Source: Calonectria ilicicola (Eukaryota; Ascomycota; Sordariomycetes; Hypocreales; Nectriaceae). Taken from it: a stretch of 64,000 bases of DNA. The DNA is taken from positions 1,116,001 to 1,180,000 of the forward strand of contig CP085836.1 of assembly GCA_020809705.1 (NCBI GenBank). The letters run 5' to 3'. Shown piece by piece: positions 1-10,515 of the stretch. How positions within the stretch are numbered: position 1 is the stretch's first letter; each line of letters opens with the position of its first letter. The translations under genes and the position numbers were made by a program. The notes beneath the pieces are model-generated. The model searched no databases, was not told where the DNA came from, and saw nothing but the letters and a program-made list of their open reading frames with translations.

Positions 1-1
1 T

Positions 2-442
2 TTCTATCAAAAACTTGATACTATTGCACTTTTACCCGCAATAATTGCATCGCTGCTCCTGTCATCAGACGGATTTCAAAATTTATCAAGCACAGCTACA
101 AGCCAAACAGCAACAGCATTACTAGGAAGCTCTGTGATACAAAGTTTGATTGCGATAACCCTATCCAAGATGCTTGTTTTCAAGTTTGATGGATATCAAC
201 ATTTATCCGAACAAAAATCAATGCTTATGTGGCTTCCAGTTATTTTAGTTGATGCAAGCATTGTCGAGTGCAGCGCCGGTCTTATTTTCCAGCTTGCGAA
301 TAGCTACCCTCCATGGGTTACTTTATTGATTGGGCTTCAAAGTTTCGTGCTCTTCACGGGTTTACTACTTGTAGCTTGGGAAATGCGCCTTGATAGATGC
401 AAAATGCCACATTCAGTAGCAGATAAATCTCAAGTCCAATAA
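2..442 (+). CDS. C-terminal part of a membrane protein (cut by window edge)
   Basis: The reading frame is open from base 2 to a TAA at 440-442 with no ATG that must be the start, so this is the 3' end of a gene that begins outside the window. The 146 visible residues contain several hydrophobic stretches: one near the first bases (LLPAIIASLLLSS), one before the KMLVF segment, and two long ones covering MLMWLPVILVDASIV and VTLLIGLQSFVLFTGLLLVAW. The short tail after the last helix is charged (RLDRCK) and probably cytosolic. It is likely an integral membrane protein of unknown function. I recognise no family signature, and an uncharacterised fungal membrane protein is the most that can be said. 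Confidence 0.5.
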   Translation, partial: FYQKLDTIALLPAIIASLLLSSDGFQNLSSTATSQTATALLGSSVIQSLIAITLSKMLVFKFDGYQHLSEQKSMLMWLPVILVDASIVECSAGLIFQLANSYPPWVTLLIGLQSFVLFTGLLLVAWEMRLDRCKMPHSVADKSQVQ

Positions 443-3400
443 TAAATCCATCCAATACGTTTCTTGTCATGACGGAACTGTCCCAACTGCAGGGTTGCAT
501 GCAAACTGATCATTACACGGCATGTGTCTCATGTGTCGTAATCTCGTGGCAATCCGATTATTGATGCTCTTTCCTTTTTCATTTTTGCCCAACACCCAGA
601 TCGGAGCACTCGAGAACAAGTCAGATGCAGCAAGAAAATCCCTGTGACCACTGCAAGCCAATGATTTCCATTAGATTGCTACAACTTGTGATCACAAAAT
701 TGACAGCATAGGCCAAGGAGAAAGACTCAAGTCAGTGCCCATCATGTGGCTCGCTACACCTATGGAGTATACGGCCTCTGAGGTATGGGCTCGCGTAATG
801 TCCAGCACAGCCCTGAATTGGTACATACAACCTAATTATAGATGAAGATTCACCGCCCCCCCAGGGTAAGAGACTCTGGATTGCCAGATTCCGCCAACCA
901 TTTTTTAAGCCGTGACCCTGCAACTCCCCTGCAAGTACAATTACAAGCGTAAATGTGGACGCTTGTTTCCACATATTAGTTTCTAACAAAACTGGCTTCT
1001 CCTTTCAACCATTGAAAGCTAGGCAGCAATGTCCTAACATCAAATTGGTGGTCAGGCATATTTTCCTGGCCAAGGATCTTGTGTCGGCATCCAAGCGATC
1101 ATTGGGAATTGAAAGGGCCACCGCTCTGCTTTTGTTGCTCGGCCTCTTGCTAAGGGAGCTGTTCAGACCTTTTTTCAGTCTTGTTCTCTGCCTTCTTCGA
1201 CGGTTTCGGTGTAATCCGGAACCCAGCAAGTTCCAGGATTATGCAAGTGGCCGCCATACTCTTCGCACCTGGAATAAATTCCGAAAGGAAGGGTCGGATG
1301 GGCTAGAAGGAAACCACGGTGAAATGAAGTTATTTATCTGATAATTAATACAACTGAGTAAAGCAGTTCGCCATCACAAGACTTGCGAGCTGTATCGGGT
1401 TGAGAGACTGTCTTATCAATGGAATGTGGCCAAGTGTGTAGGAGGAAAAGTGAGAAGTTAGCCTGAAGAATTGCCTTTTATTCAAACTGTCAGGTGATTG
1501 GGGACAGCTGGCAGGTCTGCCCGACATGCAAAAGCTTTCATACAAGAATTGATTTTATATGAAGTGCACAGAAGTCAGTGCGAGAGTAGGAAAATTATTG
1601 CTAGTAGACGTTGTTGGCTTCGAATAAGCTGCCTGTGTCTAGATCATTATGAGTAAATGTAATAATATATTCAGGAAGAGAGAGAAAGAAAGAATCCTGT
1701 TCATGATAGAATAACTGAGAGCACCATGGGCTCACACAATCCATCCCTAAATTTATATCTTGTGTTTGCTGAAGGATCGCAGATATTATGTTGGTGTTGT
1801 ATGCAATAGATGGCTTTCCAAAGCTACGATGGGTCCATTGTTCTATTTTCCTAGACTCGTAGCTCAAGGGGTCCATTAGGGGAGCGAATCTACTAAATTG
1901 TGTAGGGTAGCTATCGACGTCAAAAAAAAGAATGGCAACTGAGGTTTGGCATCCGAGGCAAAATGCACCAGTAGGATCACATTCTTAGGCATATTGACGC
2001 CTAGCTTATTGGTGAGCTAATCGAGATATCTCTTCTGAGGAAGAGGAAGTTGTCTTTCTTGGTTTGTCCTTGTCGTACAATGTCGTGGTATCACCCTAGT
2101 TATTGTTCTGTGAATGCATGCTGTTCTACATCGACATCGCCTGGAGTTACCATAGTAGATACGACTAAATGTAGGTTCATGGCAGCTTGGTTGTGGAATG
2201 GTCAAGCATCTGCCTTTAAAGGTGACACATGGTTAGATTGTGTTTGAGAATAAGTTTTGGCGCGTTTGTTGGTTATCATTCTCTATTGGTCGCCTGTATG
2301 TAACATGTTTTCTCGTCCCACACAAACAGACTTTCATCCCGTCCCGCTGCCTGTGCACTTGATTGCCAGGTTTGCCTACAAAACATTCTTTTGTTGTTCG
2401 CTTGTGGAAACCATGTTCTCGCGGTGCTCTTTATTGGTGGCTTGTTTGTGCGCCCCACATCAACGCGATGGGGGTGACACTGATTCGCGTACCAACCCAA
2501 TCATGTTGCTGCAACAGGATCCTGGTTCCCCACCCGCAGATGGATGACGTGGGCAAACAAATGACAAACACTCAAAGACATCGATGAAGGGCTCAACAGC
2601 ACAGCGGGTAACAGCAAACGAGTCTGCTCTGCACATAAAAGGACACTCCGCCTCAACCAGGCTCCCTTCCCATTTGAACTCTCATCTAAACCTTTTGTTT
2701 CCCCATGAAGGCTGGAGCTGGCACGGCTCTCGGATGAGCGTCCCAAGGCGCGTGCCTGATCTACCTTCGGCATTTTTCACTTCGGATGCGCTCCAACCTG
2801 TTGTTCTCCGTTGCCTTGCCAGAGCACTCAACAAGACGATATTTTCCTTTCTCCTTCATGGCGATGTTCGATTTGGAAGAAGAATGAAGCTTCAAGGTAC
2901 GTAAATCCCTGTTCAGGTTGACCCCTCACCCTCCACGCTTCATCTCCCTTGAAAGGCTGACGGAGCTACAAAAAGAAATTTCGCTTGGTTATGGCATGAC
3001 TTCCTCCAATGTATTGCATCATCCGAAAAATATAAACTTGTTCCGGCTCTGATTCTCCAGTTCCTTTCTCGACCACCCGCTCCCTCTCAAATCGCGTCGA
3101 CCCTGCCTTTGCCTTCCTGAACAGGCCTCGATCCCGATGATTTAGACGAGAGCTTCGAATAGCCGCTGCTGTATATAATGTACGATTCCTAATTACCGAC
3201 AGTCGGAATATTCTCGACCGGCTGCTAACTCCGATCAGTACACCCAATCGGCCTCTACCACCGACGGTTTGGAACAAGAGAATAACATGCAACATTCCTA
3301 TTCGCTGAAAGATTCGGAAAGCTCGTTCCTGATGGCCACTGTTTCATCAATTGGATATTGCATCATGCTATATTAATACCCGCCAAACTTCCACCATTTA

Positions 3401-4246
3401 CATCTCTCGGGGTAGTGGGTTCAGTCTCTGAGTTGACTTCGCGATCGCTCCACACGAACTAGCAATTCCTTCTAAGGGAATGATGATTTACAAGATGTAT
3501 TCGTTACAAGTACGTCGTAGCCTCTACTCGCACTCCCCCCTCTTAGCTGGCTCGTACCTTACCCCTATAGCAATCTGACTCTGCGAAATTATCTGCCAAC
3601 ATTTCATTGTCTTGGCCCATATTTCACCGCTATTGGGGTAGAGATGACCCCTCAGACAATCCTCTCCCGAGCTCCACTTTTACGCCCGCATCCTCCTTCC
3701 CAAGAGCACTTTTGGGCTCGCGTAAGGCTTCTGAGGGAATCTAGTTGATTTCCCATAGATATCTCTTGGGAGAGTAAGTTGGCGATGGATTTGCAGAGTG
3801 GGAAGGCAAACACTCACGCTATCATACGTCACCCTGCAGGAGCTTGGCTGTGCATTCTGCCGGCTGCGGGCGGCAAAGTAGCCCGAGGATCTAGGAATTC
3901 TACTCATAGCCCCTCGACTCCTGTAGTGGCTGTGGCTTTTTTCACATGTGGTTTCTGTATTCATGTCGTTGAATTGGTATGGGATGAATGCCTCGCTGTA
4001 TCGTCAGCTCGCTCCGTTCAACGGTGCGAGGTCATTCCGCAATCTTAGCCCCTGGCCAATCATTGCCGCAAAGCCTACCTTAGGCTGATGCATGTAAGTG
4101 CCAGGGACTTTACCATCGACAAGCTAATCTTGTGCCCAATAGATGCTATGCCGGACATGACTTGATTGTTTTGTCCTTTTCACACTCTTTACAACATCGT
4201 GATATTTTTCTCCACTCGAGCCTCCGCCTAAGATCTCCAACCAGCC
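443..4246. other. Non-coding or unrecognised stretch
   Basis: This stretch of about 3.8 kb holds only short open frames without recognisable motifs, consistent codon use or intron-linked partners. I see no RNA gene or transposon end in it. Confidence 0.4.
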
Positions 4247-4792
4247 ATGTCAAACATGCAAAGGTATACCGTTGGCTACATCTGCGCCATTACCAAGCTC
4301 GTCGCCGCCCAAGCTTTCTTCAATGAAGAACACGATGAACCCGAACAAGTCGCACAGAACGACAGTAACAACTACGCCATAGGCAAGATCGGAAAGCATA
4401 ATGCTGTCGTAGCCGGTCGCCCGATGGAGAGTATGGGACTACCTTTTACTACTACTGTAGCACGAGATATGTTATCAATCTTTCCCAACGTGCACATCAG
4501 CTTGATATTCGGTATTGGTGGTGGTGCACCGAGTGGAATGCATGATATTCGACTAGGTGATATTGTGTTTAGTGCTCTTCAGGATGAAAAGAGTGGTGTC
4601 CTTCAGTATGACTTTGGCAAGACTATTCAAGACCAAAGCTTCCAACAAACAGGCATCTTGAAACAACCACCAATGGTGCTACGAGCAGCAGTTAGTGCAT
4701 TCAGGACTCAATATGAAATTAAAGGGAATTGCATTAATGACAGGATCGATGCGGCATTAAAGAATATCAAGAAGCGAAAAAAGAATACTTAG
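4247..4792 (+). pseudogene. N-terminal half of a PNP_UDP (nucleoside phosphorylase-like) domain protein
   Basis: The ATG at 4247 (context CCAGCCATGTC) opens a 181-residue frame with the hallmarks of the purine nucleoside phosphorylase/uridine phosphorylase-like domain that forms the N-terminus of many fungal NLRs. These are YTVGYICAITK at the start, NYAIGKIGKHNAVV, the glycine-rich ISLIFGIGGGAPSG loop and DIRLGDIVFS. Full domains are about 280-300 residues and continue to an HYGxIASGN motif and a GICDYADSHK motif, and both are missing here. The frame runs off into a lysine-rich end (KKRKKNT) at an A-rich tract, which suggests a frameshift. A neighbouring frame stays open for a few dozen codons but does not recover PNP sequence. 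It is probably a dead or truncated NLR N-terminus. It resembles the fragment at 58982-59665, but the sequences are clearly diverged. Confidence 0.75.
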
Positions 4793-5841
4793 CCTTACGC
4801 TTACCTATAGTATCAAAGATTAGCATCCTCTACCACCTCTCAACCTTGGCAATCCAAACGAGCGCATTTATCAACGCGAAAACGACTCGTACTGATAATT
4901 CAGCTCGATCTCCCTCACTTGCGCGATACAATCGAGGCGAAAACTCCCCCTGGTGGTCATTGTATTAGGGTTTGGACATTGCATCAAGTTGCATTCGTAA
5001 CTATCAGATGCTCATTGAGCCATCCATTTTAACACTAGTCTCTGAGAAGAATGGGTACGGTTTCCCAGTCAACTTTGCGACCCCAACGAACGGTTCTCTT
5101 CTCTAAGTGAGAGTTATTCGATTTGATCTGGAGAGTGTATTCCTGATGAGTAGGTGTCGCCTCGCCGACATACTTTGCTTCCCACTACTGACCGGTATCT
5201 CTGTAGCACTCTGGCTCCGCCAAGCTATACCCAAAACTGCATCACCTTTATCAACTTTTACGACTCTTGAGACAGAGACTTTACTTTAGATAACGTCCTC
5301 AATAAATTCGATATTTATTCTTTTTCTACTATTTTTCGTGTCCCATTCTCCATTTGAGTTCAGCCTTCAATTGGTGTGGCGCCAGGTATGGGTAACTTTC
5401 TTGGTTTGGGTTTGAAATCACGAGGTCTATTTGATGTATTAAATTGATCTTTCTGGATAGCTAGACTTATGTGTAGTCAGAGTAACGTTGAATAGGGTTT
5501 AGAGTTCTGTAGGCTAAATGGAGAGGTTTGCTGAAGTCTTACTTACGGACTGCTGTGTCCGTTGCTCTACAGGATCTGTCATATTGGCCATTGAGGAGCC
5601 TCGACTGTGTTGCTTCAATGGTTGTTAGGCCGGTTTCTGAACTTAGAAGCTCAGCTCTTTGTGATATGGCCAAATCGAGAATGTTTCAAATTTGAAAGAA
5701 AGAAAAGGAATGCCTTAAGGTCACATGTGTCACTGGCAGCAGAACAAATATGGCGTGTTTAAAGATCGCGAGTAATGAAAGGTTTAAAATGGTAAAACAT
5801 TATCTGGCATAGAAGTGATATCCTGCATTGTCTAGTGCCGG
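4793..5841. other. Region after PNP fragment; possible decayed coding sequence
   Basis: After the break in the PNP frame, one plus-strand frame around 4860-5040 reads as plausible protein (LVLIIQLDLPHLRDTIEAK), but I cannot assign it to a family. The rest shows nothing I can support. Confidence 0.25.
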
Positions 5842-6012
5842 TTCTGTCAGTTCTGTCAGTTCTGTCAGTTCTGTCAGTTCTGTCAGTTCTGTCAGTTCTG
5901 TCAGTTCTGTCAGTTCTGTCAGTTCTGTCAGTTCTGTCAGTTCTGTCAGTTCTGTCAGTTCTGTCAGTTCTGTCAGTTCTGTCACTTCTGTCACTTCTGT
6001 CACTTCTGTCAA
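5842..6012. repeat. 9-bp minisatellite, 19 units
   Basis: There are fifteen perfect head-to-tail copies of TTCTGTCAG (5842-5976), then three of TTCTGTCAC (5977-6003) and one TTCTGTCAA (6004-6012). A degenerate TTTTGTGAG follows. Because the unit is a multiple of three, the array is open in several frames on both strands (VSS, LSV and ELT repeats). It lies in a region without other coding signs, so I read it as a non-coding minisatellite. Confidence 0.95.
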
Positions 6013-8566
6013 TTTTGTGAGTAATACTAGTGTTATCAGGTCTAATGAATGGTTTGGGATGCTACGAACTTTGAGATGAAGAATTCAGAAATCACCAAAA
6101 AGCGTATTAAGATAGAAGCTAAACATCGCCGAATCATTCAAATGTTCTAAATCTTACCCCTCACTAGAAAGTGATTCATTCCTATCGTCCCTCGTACCGT
6201 TTGTCTATGAGCTTAGCTGTTCGTCTGCAGGCCCTTTGACAGCGACATGACCGGATATCTTCACATCATTCTTGACCTTTCATCAAAATCTTTTCTTTTG
6301 GTACCGTTTCTTATTAGACACAAAGTAACTCTCGCAGAATTAGGTTTAGAGCTATCCTGTGCTTCATAGTGACTCGTCTCCCCACTAACTAGTGTGATGG
6401 ATTTGCCCCCCGGTCATGCCCTAACAAGGGCGACACAGCCAAACTGCCAAGGCGAAAATGAAGCCTGGAGCAACAAATGCAGCGTCAAAAAAGAGGAAGA
6501 AGAGACCAACTACCGAGGAGAGCAACTCACGTGACCCACCAACTGGTCAATGACCAGAGAGATCAAAGATCAACATCATCCAAGGACTTGAGACACTCCA
6601 AAAAGACTGAGATTCAGCTTTGACAAGGACATGAGCGAACTGACATGCAGAACGGTTAAATCCATCAAGTACATAGCAACGCGAGAGCTATACGTACGGA
6701 CTATCCCGAATGATCTTTTCTGTATTGAACTATATATACTTTTCAATAGAAACCACATATCACATGTAAAAACAAGATCTGTAAAGAAAAGCACTTATTC
6801 CATACCAACTGCCTCATAACTTCCTATCTTATAAGCGCATTTGCATTTTCACACCAGGGCATAGTGCCCAGTTTCATCACATCGCATCTTTGCACTACCA
6901 TTCACATCACATAAATCATATGCCAAGTCTGAACATGGTTGACCGATTTCATTTGCAACAATAAATGGAAGTAACAATGTTGCAAAGACAGCCCAAAGAT
7001 TTAGAAGCAGCGTGATAACTATTTTTGTAGAACTAATCTTACTTCGAAGTGGCGCTAGTAGGTGTTATATATAATATTCGTTAGATATATTCTCGGCCAA
7101 TTTCAGTATCAATCGTAGCCGTAAGGTGCGTGCCTGCCCCACCTTACGCCTACAGGTAATCAAAAAGTTGCAACTGGCCCAAATGGGGCTTACGCACTGT
7201 GTTGGGGGATTAGGCCGTGGTGGATTTTTGAGGAAGAGGCCTACCCTATAGTAGTTTGGTCTTGCAAGATAAAAGAGATCTCTCGTTGGTGCCCAAATAA
7301 ATCATCATCCTTCTTCCTTCCAATAATTTTTGCTATGTCTAGATAACTGAATTTTAGACCAGTCTGGCCAGCCTTACTGAATTCCTTCACACGAACCTCC
7401 CGAACAGGACTAACTAATGACACTGTAAGTGAAATCATTGTCAATGTTGTATCTTTGTTGTGTTGTCACAAGCAGACTCAGAGGTCAAAGCCTGGGTGGG
7501 TTGCTTGTGTGTATGTGGCTTGCAGAGGTGCCGTCTCCTCAAATCCATCACAGCACCATCATTAAATCCAAAAGGGTAGTTCAGCAGCCTGCGCCGTTTA
7601 CGCCGCACGATATTTTGACAGATAAATCGGAGGTATATCAGTCTTTTACAACTAGGTTACGACTATTTATTTTGACAGAGCTGGTGTGTCGTACCCCAGG
7701 GTACGAACTTAAAAGATTAGTCAGAGTATATGGATGCTCTGCACTTTTTGTAACGACGAGGGTGCTCATTCATTCCCTCCTCCAATGTATCATCCTATAA
7801 ATGATGAAGTTGCCTTTCTAAATTCTAAATTCCTGTGCCACATTCATATTATCACCAGCGTTCGCACTAATCGTTGGGGAGTATGCATTCCCTTTCGCCT
7901 TGTGCAAACGTTATCTGATATCTTGCAAGCCCAACTCACAATTCACTCCGAAATTCCAAGAATGCTTGTCCATTCGATATAAAACTCGCATTGCTTAGTA
8001 TATGTTTGACACTTTTATTAACAAACTGCTTCATTGTCTCCAAGGCACCATTCTTCAACTTTTCAAAGTCTTCATGGGGCTCCTAAATTGCATCATCCAA
8101 TTTATCTCGCATTTTGATCTGTGGATCAAAGATAGTTTTCTCATGTGTTTTGATTGGATGCAAGAGTTCCCCCCTCTCCTCTAAGTTATATCAACAATTA
8201 TCTCGGCATGAGTAATGAGCACTCGAGACTTGTTCCTCAAGCTGTGCTATCCTGTTGTCCATTTTTTCGAGTCGGTAGTTCATCTAGACAAATGCGTTGC
8301 TCATCTGATCGCCCAATGTTTGAAGCTTACGTTACGAAGTGAACAAACAGTAGATTCTTACCACAGGGTTGGTTGGAACCAATTGTGGCTTCACTATACG
8401 GTGGGGCTGTCCCTCTTTGGAAGAGGGAGACATTCGTGTCTCACAGGGAAGATCATAGGGGATGAGTTGAAGGTTTCAATTGATTTGGTTGACCTTATAC
8501 TAGCTTTTTAGAGACCTACCAACGCCGCCCACCCAACCAACCGTTTTCCCTCATAGGAATGCTTGT
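6013..8566. other. Non-coding or unrecognised stretch
   Basis: Only short frames without motifs are present. The stretch contains the small hairpin at 7120-7148. It also contains TGTCGTACCCCAGGGTA at 7687-7703, which recurs at 33127-33143. Nothing else can be supported. Confidence 0.35.
7120..7148. repeat. Short inverted repeat (hairpin)
   Basis: CGTAAGGTG (7120-7128) and CACCTTACG (7140-7148) form a perfect 9-bp stem around an 11-base loop. It could be a relic of a small inverted-repeat element, and no function is implied. Confidence 0.5.
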
Positions 8567-8680
8567 CGGATATGCCATTGGGAAGGGATGTACGAGGGGT
8601 GTTTTGGTGATGGTTTGGATCGCGCTTAGCCCGGGAAGCCGCTCTTATACCTGGTCTCGATAAGGTTCACGGCAAAGGCT
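8567..8680. repeat. Dispersed repeat, copy A
   Basis: Starting at CGGATATGCC, this segment aligns by eye with 13156-13283 through several shared blocks in the same order: GATATGCC, TGGAAGGG or TGGGAAGGG, GATGRTTTGGA, AGCCCG, CC-TGGTC or CCAGGTC, and TTCACGGCA or CTCACAGCA. The two copies are diverged by roughly a third. It is probably the body of an old SINE-like or MITE-like family. Confidence 0.45.
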
Positions 8681-9816
8681 CATCAAGGTCGTTGAAAACC
8701 TTGACCTTAAGCTTTTTACATTCATATATCGTACGGCGGAAAAGGCACAGGCTGCCACTTTGCCATCGCATCTAGCAGGCAAGAACAATAGGAGTGCTCC
8801 CTAGCCTAGGTTAAGCTGCCTCTCACAGGGGATATCCAACCGAAACACACATACGGTGGGGGTTGGTATGATTCAGAACTGGGCTTCGAGTTCAAGTCGA
8901 AAGTTTTAACACTGCGACCCACGTACGTAGATAAACAGGTCATTGGGAGCTGCCCTGTCTCGCCTTCGATCCCCAAGACGGTCAAAAAGTGTCAGAGATG
9001 GCTTGCAAAGGGGTCCTTGGCTAACCCGTGCGTCCAGAACAGGGCCAACACCTGCAGCACTTTGCAGGTGGCTCTATGGCTGCTCCAGGCTGGTCCTCTT
9101 CTCCGGCGTAAAGCGGAAGCCATGATTAGTAAGGAGCTCGCCTTCATATGGAGTGAGGACGTTCTGCAGTAGCAGAGAGAGAGCTTAAAGTAAACAAGAT
9201 ACCAATCCATGCCCGCCTTCTTCTGCAGCGATCCAAACGGCCAGCTGTGGGCGTCTTGGGGGCGGGCTAGTAAGCAACAAGATAGCTCACTCACAAACCA
9301 CAGAGTTCTTGTGCAGTGCACTCAAGATTCTGTTGAATCTCTGTCACAGGGGCTTATGAAATCTCTTCGAGTTTCCAGCTATCTCTTAACAACAGGGCGC
9401 TAGAATATTGGGGTGGATTTTCATCAAAAACAATAAAAGCTCACAGCCATTGGCCGTAGAACCGAATCTACCCGAGAAGCCCAATATGCCAGATACTCAA
9501 ATATATCCTGCATCCTCTCCCGCAAAGTCTCCTCCGCTATTTCATGGGCAGCTTCCCAGGCATCCTTCTCATTGATTGGTTGTCCGAGGGGAGTATGACC
9601 ATGGACGCTTTGACTGACCGCAAAGAACAGCTATCGATATCAGCAAACATGGGTTGTGCATTATACCCCTAGCGTCTAGTAACAATAGCAATGGTTTAGA
9701 CTTTTCAGAGAGGTGTGACATCAATGGGAAGCTTCGAAAATGGGCCAAAAGTGTTGATTGAAGATGCATGATGTCTGCTGCCTTGGTGCTGCGACTAGAG
9801 GCCCTTTATCACTAAG
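8681..9816. other. Non-coding or unrecognised stretch
   Basis: No gene is recognised. Around 8890-8930 a sequence (GGGCTTCGAGTTC and following) weakly resembles the box-B part of the tRNA-like unit at 13420-13492, in keeping with the repeat body just upstream. Confidence 0.3.
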
Positions 9817-9898
9817 AGCGGTGTTGTAGCTGGAGTGACCAGTTAATCCACCGGCACGACCTAATCTCAAAGGGTCCTGGGTTCGATTCCACGTGCTC
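9817..9898 (+). repeat. tRNA-like (SINE head or tRNA pseudogene)
   Basis: A box-A-like TAGCTGGAGTG at 9827-9837 is followed 43 bases later by GTTCGATTCC at 9881-9890, a good match to the RNA polymerase III box B. An anticodon-arm-like CCTAATCTCAAAGG lies between them. The acceptor ends do not pair well, so this is not a convincing functional tRNA. A tRNA-derived SINE head or a degenerate tRNA fits better. A related arrangement lies on the other strand at 13420-13492. Confidence 0.4.
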
Positions 9899-10141
9899 AA
9901 TATAACAGACAATAAGATCCACCTAGAATTTATAATGCAGATTAAAGAATATTTGCCTTGTAACTCTTTTAGAGGCGTTTGGAATGCTCTGGGGTGGGAA
10001 ATGCTAAACGTCGGCATTCCACACTGGATTAATCATTGTTACACTATGGTCTAGTAGTGCTTATGCAACTTAATATGCAGATTTAATTTTCGGTGGTACT
10101 TTCGACGATTGAGAATAGAAGGGCGGAGAGGGCTAAGTCTT
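9899..10141. other. Spacer without recognised features
   Basis: Nothing recognisable lies in this spacer. Confidence 0.3.
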
Positions 10142-10515
10142 TCAAGTCCGAAATTTATGGGAGAACCCCTCAAGCGTGTCGATGTTTGCGCACAACTCGT
10201 CTTCAAACCAGTCAATCTTACAACTTCTTCCCCCCTGCATCTTATTTATTTGATCCCGAAAAGAATTGAGTCTTGGAGAGAAGACATGTTGAGCGAGATA
10301 TTTTTGGTTGGTTTGAAAGAGCCATTGAGCGATGTTGGTTGCCTCGCGGAATCTGGAGTCAATGACATGGTGTAGGATCTGTTGTGCTATATCTCGCAAA
10401 CACTTGCAGGCGACGGCTATACTACAGAGTCTGGGTATCCTCGTCTCGGTGTTCTTGGAAGGGAGCATCCCCACAACAGTGTGCGCAGAATTGTCCAAGA
10501 ATCTGGTTGATGAAA
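10142..10515 (-). pseudogene. F-box-like protein fragment, frameshifted
   Basis: Read on the minus strand, about 10515 to 10430 gives INQILGQFCAHCCGDAPFQ. After a frame change near 10425 it continues as LCSIAVACKCLRDIAQQILHH and onward to a stop at 10142. This layout (an ILxxFCxHC segment, then LxxLxxxxKxLRDIAQxILxH) resembles the N-terminal part of many fungal F-box proteins, which serve as substrate adaptors of SCF ubiquitin ligases. No complete F-box or repeat domain follows, and the two halves are in different frames, so this is at best a remnant. The assignment rests on pattern memory only. An unrelated short hypothetical frame is the alternative. Confidence 0.35.

Noticed and set aside
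2584..2904. 106-residue plus-strand frame
   Set aside because: No motif and no intron partner; composition looks like chance.
5842..6012. CRISPR-like array
   Set aside because: The units are contiguous with no spacers and the organism is a eukaryote.
5828..6079. Long VSS-repeat (and LSV/ELT-repeat) reading frames
   Set aside because: They are forced by a 9-bp unit being a multiple of three and exist in several frames on both strands, with no coding context.
9817..9898. Functional tRNA gene
   Set aside because: The B box is good, but the acceptor stem and D arm do not pair convincingly.
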